Origin: F23-D06 sp045116675
GTDB lineage: Bacteria > Bacteroidota > Bacteroidia > Bacteroidales > WCHB1-69
Assembly: GCA_045116675.1 (NCBI GenBank)
Contig: JBGUMF010000102.1
Span: 1 to 49,373, forward strand
Length of the DNA: 49,373 bases
Direction: 5' to 3'
The notes under the pieces were generated by a model. The model made no database searches. It was not told the origin of the DNA and was given only the letters and a program-made list of their open reading frames with translations. This document shows positions 1 through 10,455 of the stretch, piece after piece (the stretch's first letter is position 1; every line of letters starts with the position of its first letter). Both the position numbers and the translations under genes were made by a program.

Positions 1-21
1 AAGGCGTTAAAATTGTTATAG
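1..21 (+). CDS. 3' end of an upstream gene, possibly ruvA
   Basis: Frame 1 reads KALKLL followed by a TAG stop whose last base is the first base of the sprA GTG start (TAGTG overlap). This looks like the C-terminal helix of a gene cut by the window edge. RuvA ends in a helix of this kind and ruvA commonly precedes sprA in Bacteroidota, so RuvA is the obvious candidate, but six residues cannot prove it. Confidence 0.35.
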   Translation, partial: KALKLL

Positions 22-3000
22 TGGATTTGAAAGCAACCCGACATACAATATATATTATATACATTCTGGTTTTGATGGGCTTGTGCCAATTGACGGTCCA
101 AGCTAACATCATACCACACACTATGAGCGGAACGACGGCATTCACAGAGTATCCCATCCCACTCACGCCGCCGGACACTAACCCGCCGGTGGTGCCGCAA
201 CCCAACAACAACCCCCTGCAAAACAACTTCATCAGTCCATTCTCCCTGCACAACCCACCGGGAGTGGGTACCGTTATCCAATACGACCCGGAAACCAACA
301 CATACAACTTCCAATATATGACCGGCAACACGCCCTTCGGGCCGGGCGCGTATATGGACGTGAACGAATATATTGACTACGACCTGCGGCAGAGCATCAA
401 CGACTACTGGCATGCGCACAGCAACTCCTATGCCGGTGGGGGCAACCGGCGCGGCGGCGGACTTATTCCCCAGCTGCACATCGGCGGTGACATCTTCGAG
501 GGCATCTTCGGCAGCAACACCATCGACATACGCCCCTCCGGTAGCGTGGAACTGAAATTCGGTATCAAATACAACCAAGTCGATAATGACAATCTGCCCA
601 TCAAGCAACAACGGCATACGGATTTCGACTTCGACCAGGATATCCAGCTGAATCTCATTGCCAAAATCGGCGACAAAATAGAGTTCAACCTTAACTATAC
701 GACCGACCAGCTGACTTTGGACAACAATATGGACAGAATCAAGCTGAAATATGCCGGCAAGGAGGATGACATTCTGCAACTTATTGAGTTTGGTAATGTG
801 ACACTACCGTTGAACAGCACGCTGATTACCGGTAGCCAAAGCCTTTTCGGTGTCAAAACACAGCTGAAATTCGGAAACCTCATGGTGACGGCGGTCGCCT
901 CCCAGAAAAAGGGTTCCTCGGAAACCATGACCATCACCGGTGGGGCGGAAACGGAAGACTTTTACTTCCGCGCTGACGAATACGAAGAGAACAAGCACTT
1001 CTTCCTCGGCCAGTTTTTCCGCGACCACTACAACGAATATCTGAAAACGCTTCCGTTAGTGAGCTCCCCCATCGTCATCACCAAGATCGAGGTTTGGCGT
1101 ACCACCGTTGGAGCGGCCACTCAGGAAAACCGTAACATTGTGGCTTTCACAGACCTTGGCGAGGCCAACCCTGAATTTGGAGCCTTATCTTACAACCCCG
1201 CAGCCTCGGGCGGTGGACAATATCCCGACAACGACATCAATAACCTGAACCAGATAGTGGATTCATCGCTGATCCGCAACATCTCTGCCGTTTCCAACAA
1301 CCTGCACTCTGTAGGCATGAAGGCCGGTACCAACTACGAAAAGGTGGAAAGTGCCCGATTGCTTTCACCCTCTGAATACACCTTCAACCCGAAATTGGGC
1401 TTCATCACCCTGAACTCGGCGCTCAATTCCGACCAGGTACTGGCCGTGGCATTCCAGTACACGGTCATCGGCGATGACCATGTGTATCAGGTAGGTGAAT
1501 TTGCCAACGAAGTGTCCGCACCCAACTGTATCCGGGTGAAATTGTTGAAGAGCACCAACCTGAATACCCGTTCCCCGTTGTGGAAGCTGATGATGAAGAA
1601 CGTATATTCCCTTTCCGCCTATCAGGTGTCTCCCGAAAAATTCCGGTTGAACATCCTCTACACAGGTGATGAGGACGGTATTGCCAACGGCTTCTTCACC
1701 AAAGGCAAAAACAAGGGTATCGCCCTTATCAAATTGATGGGTTTGGACCGTTTGAACCAGCAGCAGGACCCCTCTCCGGATGGTATTTTCGACTTCATTG
1801 ATGGCGCAGCCACCAACGGCGGTACCATCAACTCCAACAACGGACGCATCTACTTCCCCACCGTAGAACCCTTCGGTAAGGACTTGAGAGCCCTCTTTGA
1901 TGAGGATGAAGCCAACCTTGCAGACCTTTATTCCTACGATTCGCTTTACACCATGACCAAAACCATGGCCCAGCAGATCACCAACAAAAACAAATACTAT
2001 CTGGAAGGCAGCTACCGTTCCTCTTACGGTTCCGAATACCATTTCAACTCCACCAATGTGGCACAAGGTTCAGTGAAGGTGACTGCCGGCGGCATCCAAC
2101 TGACTGAAAATGTGGATTACACCGTCAACTACGACATGGGTACCGTTTCCATTATCAATCAGGGTATATTGAATTCCGGTACACCCATCACCATTTCCAT
2201 TGAAAACGACAATGAGTTTGTTGCCAAGGACCAGGTGATGTTAGGAGCCAATTTCGATTATATTTTCTCGAAAAACTTCAACATAGGGGCCACCATCCTC
2301 AACCTGCGGGAGCGTCCCCAAACAAACAAGGTCAACTATGGTGACGAACCTATCAACAACGTGGTTTGGGGCATGAATTTCGCCTACAAGACGGAGTTGC
2401 CCTTCATCACCAAGGTTATTGATAAAATCACCTTCCACAGCACAACCACGGCTTCCAATTTGAATTTGGAAGGGGAGTTTGCCCATTTTATTCCGGGTCA
2501 TAACCGGGCCGTCGGCAAGTCGGGAACCACCTATATCGATGATTTCGAGGCGGCCAAGTCGTCCATTGACCTTTCCACCATGTCCAACTGGGTGCTGGCC
2601 TCCACACCACAGGGGCAGCCCGACCTGTTTCCTGAGGCCCGTTCGTACAGTGTCACGGACAACACCCGAAAACAGCTTTCCTACGGTTACAACCGTGCCT
2701 TGTTATCCTGGTATGTCATTGATCCGTTGTTTTATAACAACAACAATGCCACCCCGAAGAACATCACCAAGGAGGACCTCTCTTTCCCATACGCACGTGC
2801 CGTCTATGAACCGGAACTTTTCCCCTACAGAGAACAATCCGGTACGGAGCTTTCCACGTATATGACGGTTTTCAATATGGCCTACTACCCTTCGGAAAAA
2901 GGTCCCTACAACTATGATGTGGCAGGAGAGGAAGGTGTTTCCCGCGGTATCAACGATGACGGCTCCCTGAAAAATCCGGAAACCCGCTGGGCCGGTATCA

Positions 3001-6000
3001 TGCGCAAATTCGACAATACGGACTTCGAATCCTCCAACTACGAGTATATCGAATTCTGGATGATGGACCCATTCATCGACAATCCGAACCATACCGGCGG
3101 TAAGCTCTATTTCAATTTGGGTGACATTTCTGAAGATATTCTTCGAGATGGTATGAAATTCTTTGAAAACGGGCTTCCCGGTGACGGCTCTGACGAGAAT
3201 GTGGAATTTACCACATGGGGTCGTGTACCCACCACCCAGCTGATTGTCAACGCTTTCGACAACGACCCCGAAACGCGTGCCTATCAGGACGTGGGCTATG
3301 ACGGATTGCAGGATGAGCGCGAACGAACCTTCTTCAAAGAAAACTACCTTGACATTATCGCCAACAAGTTCGGTGGGTCATCGCTAGCCTACCAAACAGC
3401 CTACAACGACCCTTCTTCCGATAACTACCATCATTTCAGGGGTTCGGACTTTGATGCGGCGGACTTGAAAATCGTGGAACGCTATAAACGTTATACTATG
3501 GCCGAAGGCAACTCGCCGACGGAAAGCCAAAGTCCCGAGCCTTATCCCACCTCTTTCAACCTCATGCCGAACTTGGAGGATATGAACAACGATAACACGT
3601 TGAGTGAGGATGAGAAATATTACCAGTATGTGATCAATCTTTCTCCCGACAATATGGTGGTGGGTGAAAACTACATCAACGACATCTACGAGGCCATGCC
3701 GGAACCGCTGCCCGACGGCACGCGTCCACTCACCAAATGGTACCAATTCCGTATCCCGATTCACAACCCTGACAAAGTTGTCAACGGCATGTCGGGCTTC
3801 AACTCCATCCGTTTCATGCGTGTCTTCATGCGCGGATTCGAAGAACCCATCATTTGCCGTTTCGCCACCTTCGAGCTTGTTCGCGGAGACTGGCGCACCT
3901 ATAACCTGACACTTCAGGAGCAGGGCGACTACATGCCTACACAAGGCGACGGGGAAGGCTCTTTCTACGTGGGAACCGTCAGCTTGGAGGAAAACGCCAA
4001 TCGTACACCGATTCCATACATGCTGCCTCCCGGCATCGAACGTGAACGCGCGTATGGCACAAAAGTGTATCAGGTAAACGAACAGTCTCTGACCATGAAA
4101 GTCATAGACCTGCCCGACGGCGATGCCCGTGCCATCTACAAAAGCACCAAATACGATCTCCGACAATTCAACAACTTGCGTATGTTCATCCATGCGGAAG
4201 ATGCCAGTAACAACGGCGACCTCAAGCCGGGCGACGTGACCGCCTTCGTCCGTTTAGGCTCCGACTTCACGGAAAACTACTACGAGTATGAGATGCCCAT
4301 CGTGATCACACCTTGGCATTGCGGGCGCGACACGTTCGCCATCTGGCCGGAAGCCAACAATATGCTGGTCCGCCTGGATTCCCTGGTTTCCCTGAAACAG
4401 GAACGAAACGTGGCCGTGCGAAAAGGCTATCACTCCTCAAACTCCATTCCTTATTCGAAGGATATTGACGACAACAACCGCATTACCGTGGTAGGTGTAC
4501 CCAATTTGGCAGAGGTCACCACCATCATGATTGGTATTCGCAATCCGAAAAAGAAACTCAATGATGATGATGACATGTTGCCAAAATCCGTTGAAATGTG
4601 GATTAACGAGTTACGACTCAGCGGCTTTGATGACAAACAGGGATTTGCCGCCCTTTTGCGGGCCCGCGTCAACCTGGCTGACGTGGGAGACCTCACCGTG
4701 TCGGGCAGTTACATGTCGCCCGGCTTCGGAAGCATCGAGCAGTCCGTCACCGAACGCTCCATGGAAACCAAATACAATCTTGATATCGCCGCCAACCTGG
4801 ATGGTGGAAAAATCTTATTCCCTGAAAAATGGAACATCAAGATTCCCGTGCACTATGACTACTCCTTAGGAATAGAACAACCTGAATACAATCCGCTGAA
4901 TCCCGATGTGAAGATGCGCGATGACCTGGCCTCGTACGAGTCGGCGGAACAGCGCGACTCCATCCGCCACCTCACCAACGCATACACCCGCCGGCAGAAT
5001 GTGAACCTTATGAACGTTCGAAAAGAGCGTAACCTGGATGGCGGCAAGTTGAAGATGCACCCGTGGGACATCGAGAATTTCGACCTCTCCTATTCCTATT
5101 CGGAGTTGGTGCAGCGCGATGTAGACCTCGAGCTCAACAACGAATACACCCACAACGGGGAAATCGGCTACACGTTCAGCACCAACCCCAAGAACTTCCG
5201 TCCTTTCTCAAAAGTGCGCTGGATGAAATCCAAATGGCTGCAGTTGATTCGGGATTTCAACATCACGCCCATGCCGAAAAACGTGACCATCCGCACGGCT
5301 CTGCACCGCGAATTGCAAGAATTCAAATACCGGCCCAAGAGCCAGGGCAACATCATCGTGGACACCAGCTTCGTGAAGTCTTTCGACTGGACGCGAAACT
5401 ACACGTTGAACTGGGACATCTTCCAAAGCCTGAAGCTGGAATACCGCGCCGATGCCTCCGCCCGCATTGACGAGCCGGACGGCCTCATTGATACCCGTAC
5501 GGAAAAGGATTCCGTATGGCATTGTCTCGGACGCGGCGGCCGTACAACTGATTTCCGACAGACTTTCTCCGGAACCTATCAGATACCTATCAACAAGATA
5601 CCGCTGTTCAACTGGGTGAATGCCAATGTTCGCTACACCTCCAATTTCTCCTATACGGCCTCCGCCCTCTCTCTATCCTACCTCGGCAACACCCTGCAAA
5701 ACTCCAATTCCCTCCAAGGGAACGGAACCCTGAATATGGTCACATTATACAACAATGTACCGTATCTGAAAAAAGTAAACCAGGGTAACCGCAACACGAA
5801 CAAGAACAACAAGAATACGGAAAAAAACAAAAACAATAAAAGCAAAGACAACGATACCGATAACGACAAGGACAAAGGGAAGGACAAGAACGCCAAAGAC
5901 TCGCTCAAGGAGAAGCCCAACTACGGCAAAATCATTCTGGACGGGACGCTGCGTTTCCTGATGATGGTGCGTAACGTGTCGGCCAACTACTCCGAAGGCC

Positions 6001-7283
6001 ACGGGACCACGCTGCCCGGCTACATGGGCCGCCCCAACATGTTCGGCATTGACTTTACCGACAAGTCTCCCGGTTTCCTCTTCGTATTTGGTGGGCAGCC
6101 GGACATTCTGGCCATGGGTGCCAGACAACACTGGCTGACTACGGATTCGTTGCTGAACACCGCATACCAGCGAACAAAGAACCAGGTGATCAACTTGCGG
6201 GCCACGGTGGAACCCTTCCGGGATTTCCGCATTGACGTGTCCGCCAACAGGAACTTCACGGAGAACTTCTCCGAATATTTCCACGTGGACGAGGCAGGCA
6301 ACATCAGCCACTACACGCCCCAACGCAACGGCTCCTTCAGCATGACCTACTGCGGTTTGAAGACTTTCTTCTCCAATTACGACGACCTGTTCACCGAATT
6401 TCAGAATGTGCGGTTGAAGCTCGCCCGCCGGTTGGCCGATGATAACCCGTTCACAAGCTCCGACAACATCAATCCGGAAACCGGATTCCCTGACGGCTAT
6501 AGCGACGTGTCACAAGATGTGCTGATGGCCGCCTTCTTCACCTCCTATATGGGCAAAGATCCCGACAAGGCTGACATCTCCTCTCCATTCATTAAAATCC
6601 CGCTACCCAACTGGCGTCTGAACTACAACGGCTTCACGAAAATCAAAGGCATGAACAAGATTTTCCAAAGCCTCTCGTTGGTCCACTCCTATACCTGCAC
6701 CTATCAGGTCGGCTCCTATACCACCAACCTGGCTTATCGCGAGGGCGAGGGCGTCCGCAACACCTTAGGCGATTTCATTCCATCCAACGAACTGAACCAA
6801 ATTGCCATTTCCGAACAATTCGGGCCCTTGGTTGGTTTTGACATGACTTTGAAAAACAGCATGTTGTTGAAAGTGGAATACAAACAGAACCGCAATGTGG
6901 CTTTGAGTTTCACCAATAACCAAATCACGGAAACATCCGCATGGGAATTGTCGTTCTCCGGCGGTTACCGTTTTAAGGACTTGAAACTCGGCCTGATTTT
7001 CTCCGGCGTCAAACGCCAGTTTGTCAGCGACTTGAATGTAACATTAGGATTAGGTATCAAGAACAACCAGACCGTTTTACGCAAGATTCAGGAAGACCAG
7101 CAGCAGGTTACTTCCGGTATGCTTTCCGCCACCGTGAATGTGGCTGCCGAGTATCAGTTCAGCCAGATGGTGGGTTTGAAATTCTACTACGACATGACCA
7201 TCAACCGACCGAAAATCTACAACCAATATGACAATATGAACTTTGAAACAGGTATTTCTGTCACATTGAGGCTGTCACAATAA
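21..7283 (+). CDS. sprA: SprA/Sov, outer-membrane translocon of the type IX secretion system
   Basis: The 2420-residue product has the length and layout of SprA (Sov in Porphyromonas), the giant single-chain beta-barrel through which T9SS cargo crosses the outer membrane. Residues 1-28 form a signal peptide. A conserved N-terminal segment follows, with PPGVGTVIQYDPETNTY near residues 79-95, then a very long Tyr/Asn/Thr-rich chain of beta-hairpins ending in a terminal beta strand (VTLRLSQ). Around residues 1918-1972 is a low-complexity Asn/Lys/Asp linker. The start is GTG, chosen because it overlaps the stop of the preceding frame (TAGTG); the frame is open to the window edge, so an earlier start cannot be excluded. 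The window also encodes a likely T9SS cargo (34696-36600), which fits a functional system. Confidence 0.95.
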   Translation: MDLKATRHTIYIIYILVLMGLCQLTVQANIIPHTMSGTTAFTEYPIPLTPPDTNPPVVPQPNNNPLQNNFISPFSLHNPPGVGTVIQYDPETNTYNFQYMTGNTPFGPGAYMDVNEYIDYDLRQSINDYWHAHSNSYAGGGNRRGGGLIPQLHIGGDIFEGIFGSNTIDIRPSGSVELKFGIKYNQVDNDNLPIKQQRHTDFDFDQDIQLNLIAKIGDKIEFNLNYTTDQLTLDNNMDRIKLKYAGKEDDILQLIEFGNVTLPLNSTLITGSQSLFGVKTQLKFGNLMVTAVASQKKGSSETMTITGGAETEDFYFRADEYEENKHFFLGQFFRDHYNEYLKTLPLVSSPIVITKIEVWRTTVGAATQENRNIVAFTDLGEANPEFGALSYNPAASGGGQYPDNDINNLNQIVDSSLIRNISAVSNNLHSVGMKAGTNYEKVESARLLSPSEYTFNPKLGFITLNSALNSDQVLAVAFQYTVIGDDHVYQVGEFANEVSAPNCIRVKLLKSTNLNTRSPLWKLMMKNVYSLSAYQVSPEKFRLNILYTGDEDGIANGFFTKGKNKGIALIKLMGLDRLNQQQDPSPDGIFDFIDGAATNGGTINSNNGRIYFPTVEPFGKDLRALFDEDEANLADLYSYDSLYTMTKTMAQQITNKNKYYLEGSYRSSYGSEYHFNSTNVAQGSVKVTAGGIQLTENVDYTVNYDMGTVSIINQGILNSGTPITISIENDNEFVAKDQVMLGANFDYIFSKNFNIGATILNLRERPQTNKVNYGDEPINNVVWGMNFAYKTELPFITKVIDKITFHSTTTASNLNLEGEFAHFIPGHNRAVGKSGTTYIDDFEAAKSSIDLSTMSNWVLASTPQGQPDLFPEARSYSVTDNTRKQLSYGYNRALLSWYVIDPLFYNNNNATPKNITKEDLSFPYARAVYEPELFPYREQSGTELSTYMTVFNMAYYPSEKGPYNYDVAGEEGVSRGINDDGSLKNPETRWAGIMRKFDNTDFESSNYEYIEFWMMDPFIDNPNHTGGKLYFNLGDISEDILRDGMKFFENGLPGDGSDENVEFTTWGRVPTTQLIVNAFDNDPETRAYQDVGYDGLQDERERTFFKENYLDIIANKFGGSSLAYQTAYNDPSSDNYHHFRGSDFDAADLKIVERYKRYTMAEGNSPTESQSPEPYPTSFNLMPNLEDMNNDNTLSEDEKYYQYVINLSPDNMVVGENYINDIYEAMPEPLPDGTRPLTKWYQFRIPIHNPDKVVNGMSGFNSIRFMRVFMRGFEEPIICRFATFELVRGDWRTYNLTLQEQGDYMPTQGDGEGSFYVGTVSLEENANRTPIPYMLPPGIERERAYGTKVYQVNEQSLTMKVIDLPDGDARAIYKSTKYDLRQFNNLRMFIHAEDASNNGDLKPGDVTAFVRLGSDFTENYYEYEMPIVITPWHCGRDTFAIWPEANNMLVRLDSLVSLKQERNVAVRKGYHSSNSIPYSKDIDDNNRITVVGVPNLAEVTTIMIGIRNPKKKLNDDDDMLPKSVEMWINELRLSGFDDKQGFAALLRARVNLADVGDLTVSGSYMSPGFGSIEQSVTERSMETKYNLDIAANLDGGKILFPEKWNIKIPVHYDYSLGIEQPEYNPLNPDVKMRDDLASYESAEQRDSIRHLTNAYTRRQNVNLMNVRKERNLDGGKLKMHPWDIENFDLSYSYSELVQRDVDLELNNEYTHNGEIGYTFSTNPKNFRPFSKVRWMKSKWLQLIRDFNITPMPKNVTIRTALHRELQEFKYRPKSQGNIIVDTSFVKSFDWTRNYTLNWDIFQSLKLEYRADASARIDEPDGLIDTRTEKDSVWHCLGRGGRTTDFRQTFSGTYQIPINKIPLFNWVNANVRYTSNFSYTASALSLSYLGNTLQNSNSLQGNGTLNMVTLYNNVPYLKKVNQGNRNTNKNNKNTEKNKNNKSKDNDTDNDKDKGKDKNAKDSLKEKPNYGKIILDGTLRFLMMVRNVSANYSEGHGTTLPGYMGRPNMFGIDFTDKSPGFLFVFGGQPDILAMGARQHWLTTDSLLNTAYQRTKNQVINLRATVEPFRDFRIDVSANRNFTENFSEYFHVDEAGNISHYTPQRNGSFSMTYCGLKTFFSNYDDLFTEFQNVRLKLARRLADDNPFTSSDNINPETGFPDGYSDVSQDVLMAAFFTSYMGKDPDKADISSPFIKIPLPNWRLNYNGFTKIKGMNKIFQSLSLVHSYTCTYQVGSYTTNLAYREGEGVRNTLGDFIPSNELNQIAISEQFGPLVGFDMTLKNSMLLKVEYKQNRNVALSFTNNQITETSAWELSFSGGYRFKDLKLGLIFSGVKRQFVSDLNVTLGLGIKNNQTVLRKIQEDQQQVTSGMLSATVNVAAEYQFSQMVGLKFYYDMTINRPKIYNQYDNMNFETGISVTLRLSQ

Positions 7284-7291
7284 AATTTTAG

Positions 7292-7299
7292 TATTTTTG
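7292..7299 (+). promoter_or_regulatory. Bacteroidota -7 promoter box
   Basis: TATTTTTG matches the TAnnTTTG -7 consensus and lies 18 bases before the lipoprotein start, just after the sprA stop. It indicates that the lipoprotein starts a new transcript. Confidence 0.6.
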
Positions 7300-7317
7300 C
7301 ACACAAAATCGAATAAT

Positions 7318-7788
7318 ATGAAAAAAAGAAATTTTGTATTGTTGTTCATTGCCGCCGCATTCATGATGCTGTGCTTCACCCAATGCCACAAAGAGCGCAG
7401 CTGCGGGGCCACCGTCACGTGTATGTATCATCCTGACCCGTCCGTTGTCGCCCCGGTCACGAATGTTACTATTGACATTGACAGGTTGGGAAAATACAAC
7501 CATGAATTTATGAATATCACTGAAATGATCATTGGAGACAGTGTCCAGTATGACACCACATATTTCACAAGACCCATCTCCGACACACTCCAACACCTTT
7601 TCCCGCACACCGCAGAGGATGGCAGCTTCCATTTCCAGTTGCCGCATCCTGCCTTGTTGGCTCTGAAGGCTACCTGGGTGGACACCACCCAAGATCCTGA
7701 TTTGCTCTATATCGGCTACACGCAAATCACGTTGGAAGAGGGTGTACTGGACAAACATGACACCATTTGGCTGGAGCCGGAGAACTAA
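7318..7788 (+). CDS. Small predicted lipoprotein, function unknown
   Basis: The 156-residue protein starts at the MKKRN methionine directly downstream of a TAnnTTTG box; an in-frame ATG 21 bases earlier lies too close to that box. A hydrophobic stretch (residues 6-20) ends in a cysteine at position 23 (FTQC), a loose lipobox, so the product is probably a lipoprotein. The body contains repeated DTT/DTTQD segments and a hydrophobic middle (LPHPALLALKATW), suggesting a small beta-sandwich exposed to the periplasm or surface. I do not recognise the family. It is followed after 12 bases by the lytic transglycosylase gene and is likely cotranscribed with it. Confidence 0.75.
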   Translation: MKKRNFVLLFIAAAFMMLCFTQCHKERSCGATVTCMYHPDPSVVAPVTNVTIDIDRLGKYNHEFMNITEMIIGDSVQYDTTYFTRPISDTLQHLFPHTAEDGSFHFQLPHPALLALKATWVDTTQDPDLLYIGYTQITLEEGVLDKHDTIWLEPEN

Positions 7789-7800
7789 TGCGTTCCCATT

Positions 7801-9168
7801 TTGAAGAAACACGTTAGTTTTCTATTTTTGGTGGTAGCCACACTGGCGTTGTGCCTGCTGCTGGTTTTCCATGGTAGAATCACGCATGTTCCCCTCAAAA
7901 ACAAATTCAAACACGAAACCGTTCGTGAATCGCACGGGGACACCATCAAAGCGTTGATTCTGTATCATGCAGCGGATTATTTTGTGTATCACGGCTCCGT
8001 CATCGGCTTCCAATACGACCTGCTGAACCAACTGGGCAAAGACCTGCATCGTCCCGTGGCCATCACCATTGAATCCGATCCGGAAAAGGCCATCCTCGAA
8101 TGTTTTGCCCAACATTATGATATTGTGGGCATTGATTTCAATAAAGACCTGTTCGTCCCCGACTATATCGTGGAATCCGAACCCCACTCCTACACCTATC
8201 CGGTGCTCATCATGCGCAAAGGCATGAAATTCGACAGCACCGCAAAACACATCATCCACGCTTCGGCCCACTATTCCAATCAGGTGGACCTGAGCATCCT
8301 GGAACATCCGGAATTATGGAAACTCCAACATGACCGTGAAGCCACCGCGGAAGACCTTTTCGACATGCTCGGCGACACCCTCATTGACTATGCTGTTTGC
8401 AACTTCAATGTGGCTATCACGATGCTCCCCTTCTATACCAATCTTTCGTTAGGTCCCACCATCGGAAAGAATTTCCCCCGAACGTGGATTCTAAACAAGC
8501 ATAACCGGGAACTTAACGACACCATCAACCAGTGGCTGCGCGATTTCAAGGAAACCAACAAATACCAGAATCTGTGCCTGCGCTACCTGTCACGCCACTC
8601 CATCATCATTCAAAGTTCTTTCGGAACCAAGAAGAACAGTATTTCCTCCTATGACAAGATTCTTCAGAAAGCCTGCGAACGCTATAACCTTGACTGGAAG
8701 TTCATGTCGTCCATTATCTGGCAGGAATCCCATTTCTCGTCCGATGTGTTGGGCATGGGCGGCAGTTTCGGCATCATGCAGATGATGCCCGTCACCTGTG
8801 CGCGCTACGGCATCACCGACACCTCCTCGGTGGAAGACCAGATTTGGGCCGGGGCCAAATACATTTCCTTCCTGTATAAGATATTCGACGGCAAGGTGGA
8901 CACCGCTGAAATCTACAACTTCGTGGCGGCATCCTACAACTCAGGACCCGGTCACATTCTGGATGCTATGGCTTTATGCAAAAAATATGGGGAGGATGCC
9001 ACCCATTGGGAAAAAGTGGCGGAGTATTTAGCTCTGAAATCGCATAAGGAATATTACAACGATCCTGTGGTCAAATGCGGTTATTACCCTGGAAAACACA
9101 CCATTCGTTACGTTCAAGAAGTAATGAATCGATATAAAGGTTACGTAATTACAAAGCAAGAAGAATGA
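7801..9168 (+). CDS. MltF-like lytic murein transglycosylase with solute-binding-like domain
   Basis: The 455-residue protein has an N-terminal membrane anchor or signal (about residues 5-24), a periplasmic solute-binding-protein-like domain (about 45-245), and a C-terminal SLT lytic transglycosylase domain (about 285-440). The order is that of MltF, which cleaves the beta-1,4 bond of peptidoglycan. The catalytic glutamate is E309 in WQESHF, followed by the SLT motif GSFGIMQMMP and later AASYNSGPGHI. Start is TTG: it gives the lysine-led signal sequence MKKHVS, and no better ATG exists in frame. The stop overlaps the purD start (ATGA), so the two are translationally coupled although functionally unrelated. 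Confidence 0.88.
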   Translation: MKKHVSFLFLVVATLALCLLLVFHGRITHVPLKNKFKHETVRESHGDTIKALILYHAADYFVYHGSVIGFQYDLLNQLGKDLHRPVAITIESDPEKAILECFAQHYDIVGIDFNKDLFVPDYIVESEPHSYTYPVLIMRKGMKFDSTAKHIIHASAHYSNQVDLSILEHPELWKLQHDREATAEDLFDMLGDTLIDYAVCNFNVAITMLPFYTNLSLGPTIGKNFPRTWILNKHNRELNDTINQWLRDFKETNKYQNLCLRYLSRHSIIIQSSFGTKKNSISSYDKILQKACERYNLDWKFMSSIIWQESHFSSDVLGMGGSFGIMQMMPVTCARYGITDTSSVEDQIWAGAKYISFLYKIFDGKVDTAEIYNFVAASYNSGPGHILDAMALCKKYGEDATHWEKVAEYLALKSHKEYYNDPVVKCGYYPGKHTIRYVQEVMNRYKGYVITKQEE

Positions 9169-10418
9169 AAGTACTGATTATCGGCCGTGGAGGTCGCGAG
9201 CACGCCATTGCGTGGAAGATAGCCCAATCCCCGTTACATCCCCAACTATATATTGCCCCCGGCAACGAGGGTATGCGGACCATCACCGACGCACCGGTGG
9301 AGCTGGTCCCCATTGACGAAAACAACACCTCCGAACTGCTGACATTCGCGTTGGAGAATAAGATAGACCTGACCATTGTAGGACCAGAGGCCGCATTGAT
9401 GAACGGCATCGCCGATACCTTTAAGGAGGCCGGGCTGCCCATCTTCGGACCCACACGCGCCGCCGCCCAGATTGAGGGCAGCAAGCAGTTTGCCAAAGAA
9501 CTGATGCAACGCTATAACATTCCTACGGCTGGTTTTCGCACATTCGAAAACTATGACGATGCCAAGCACTATCTCGACGAAATAGGGGCCCCAATCGTCA
9601 TCAAATACGACGGCCTCGCCGCCGGTAAGGGTGTGGTAGTGGCCATGACGGTCGAAGAGGCTGACAATGCCTTGAAAGATATGCTTTTGGATAACCATTT
9701 CGGTCAGGGCAAAGTCGTGATGGAGGAGTTTTTGGAAGGTCCCGAGTTCTCCTTGCTCACCCTGGTAAACGGTGAACAGGTGGTGCCGCTGGTCATCGCC
9801 CAGGACCACAAGCGTGCCTTCGACGGCGACAAGGGGCCCAACACGGGCGGTATGGGTGCCTACTCGCCCGTACCGGTCATTCCGCAGGCGCAAATCGAGT
9901 GGGCTGTGGAGCATATTATGAAGCCGATGGCCAAAGCCTTGGCAAACGAAGGATGCCCGTTCTGCGGCGTGCTCTACGGCGGCCTCATGCTAACCCAAGC
10001 AGGGCCGAAGGTGATCGAGTTCAACGCCCGTTTCGGAGATCCGGAAACCGAAGTGGTGCTCCCCAAGCTCAAAAGCGACCTTTTGCAGATGATCCTGGAT
10101 ATTCTGCAACATCGCGAGGTGAAAGCCGAATTTCATCCAGAAGCTTTTTTAGGCGTGGTGTTAGCCGCCAAAGGCTACCCTGGAAAATACGGCAAAGGCT
10201 TTGAAATCAAAAATCTGGAAAAGATCAGCCAACTGGTGTTCCACATGGGCACCAAACGCGATGGCGAGGCTTGGCTTTCCAACGGAGGCCGGGTTCTCTT
10301 CGTGGTAGGCAAAGGATCCTCTTTGGCGGACGCCCAACAGGATGCCTATGAGGGTGTGCGCCAACTGGAATGCCCCGACCTATTCTATCGGAACGACATC
10401 GGCTGGCAGGCTTGTTAA
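9165..10418 (+). CDS. purD: Phosphoribosylamine-glycine ligase (GARS)
   Basis: PurD catalyses the ATP-dependent ligation of glycine to 5-phosphoribosylamine, the second step of purine synthesis, in the cytoplasm. The 417-residue length is normal. Diagnostic segments are the N-terminal GRGGREHAIAWK, IVGPEAAL, the ATP-grasp segment IKYDGLAAGKGVVVA, DHKRAFDGDKGPNTGGMGAY, and the metal-binding EFNARFGDPETEVVLP. The ATG overlaps the stop of the transglycosylase gene by four bases, so expression appears coupled to it. No frameshift or missing motif is visible. Confidence 0.97.
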   Translation: MKVLIIGRGGREHAIAWKIAQSPLHPQLYIAPGNEGMRTITDAPVELVPIDENNTSELLTFALENKIDLTIVGPEAALMNGIADTFKEAGLPIFGPTRAAAQIEGSKQFAKELMQRYNIPTAGFRTFENYDDAKHYLDEIGAPIVIKYDGLAAGKGVVVAMTVEEADNALKDMLLDNHFGQGKVVMEEFLEGPEFSLLTLVNGEQVVPLVIAQDHKRAFDGDKGPNTGGMGAYSPVPVIPQAQIEWAVEHIMKPMAKALANEGCPFCGVLYGGLMLTQAGPKVIEFNARFGDPETEVVLPKLKSDLLQMILDILQHREVKAEFHPEAFLGVVLAAKGYPGKYGKGFEIKNLEKISQLVFHMGTKRDGEAWLSNGGRVLFVVGKGSSLADAQQDAYEGVRQLECPDLFYRNDIGWQAC

Positions 10419-10424
10419 TTTTCA

Positions 10425-10432
10425 TATCTTTG
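10425..10432 (+). promoter_or_regulatory. Bacteroidota -7 promoter box
   Basis: TATCTTTG followed by CCGCC lies between the purD stop and the TonB receptor start, an exact TAnnTTTG match. It supports the receptor start at 10456 rather than the longer open frame. Confidence 0.7.
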
Positions 10433-10455
10433 CCGCCTTATTTTTATCCAGCCCA

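Noticed and set aside
9165..9168. Overlap of the lytic transglycosylase and purD as a sign of shared function
   Set aside because: Four-base overlaps between unrelated genes are common in bacteria and alone show only coupling of translation.
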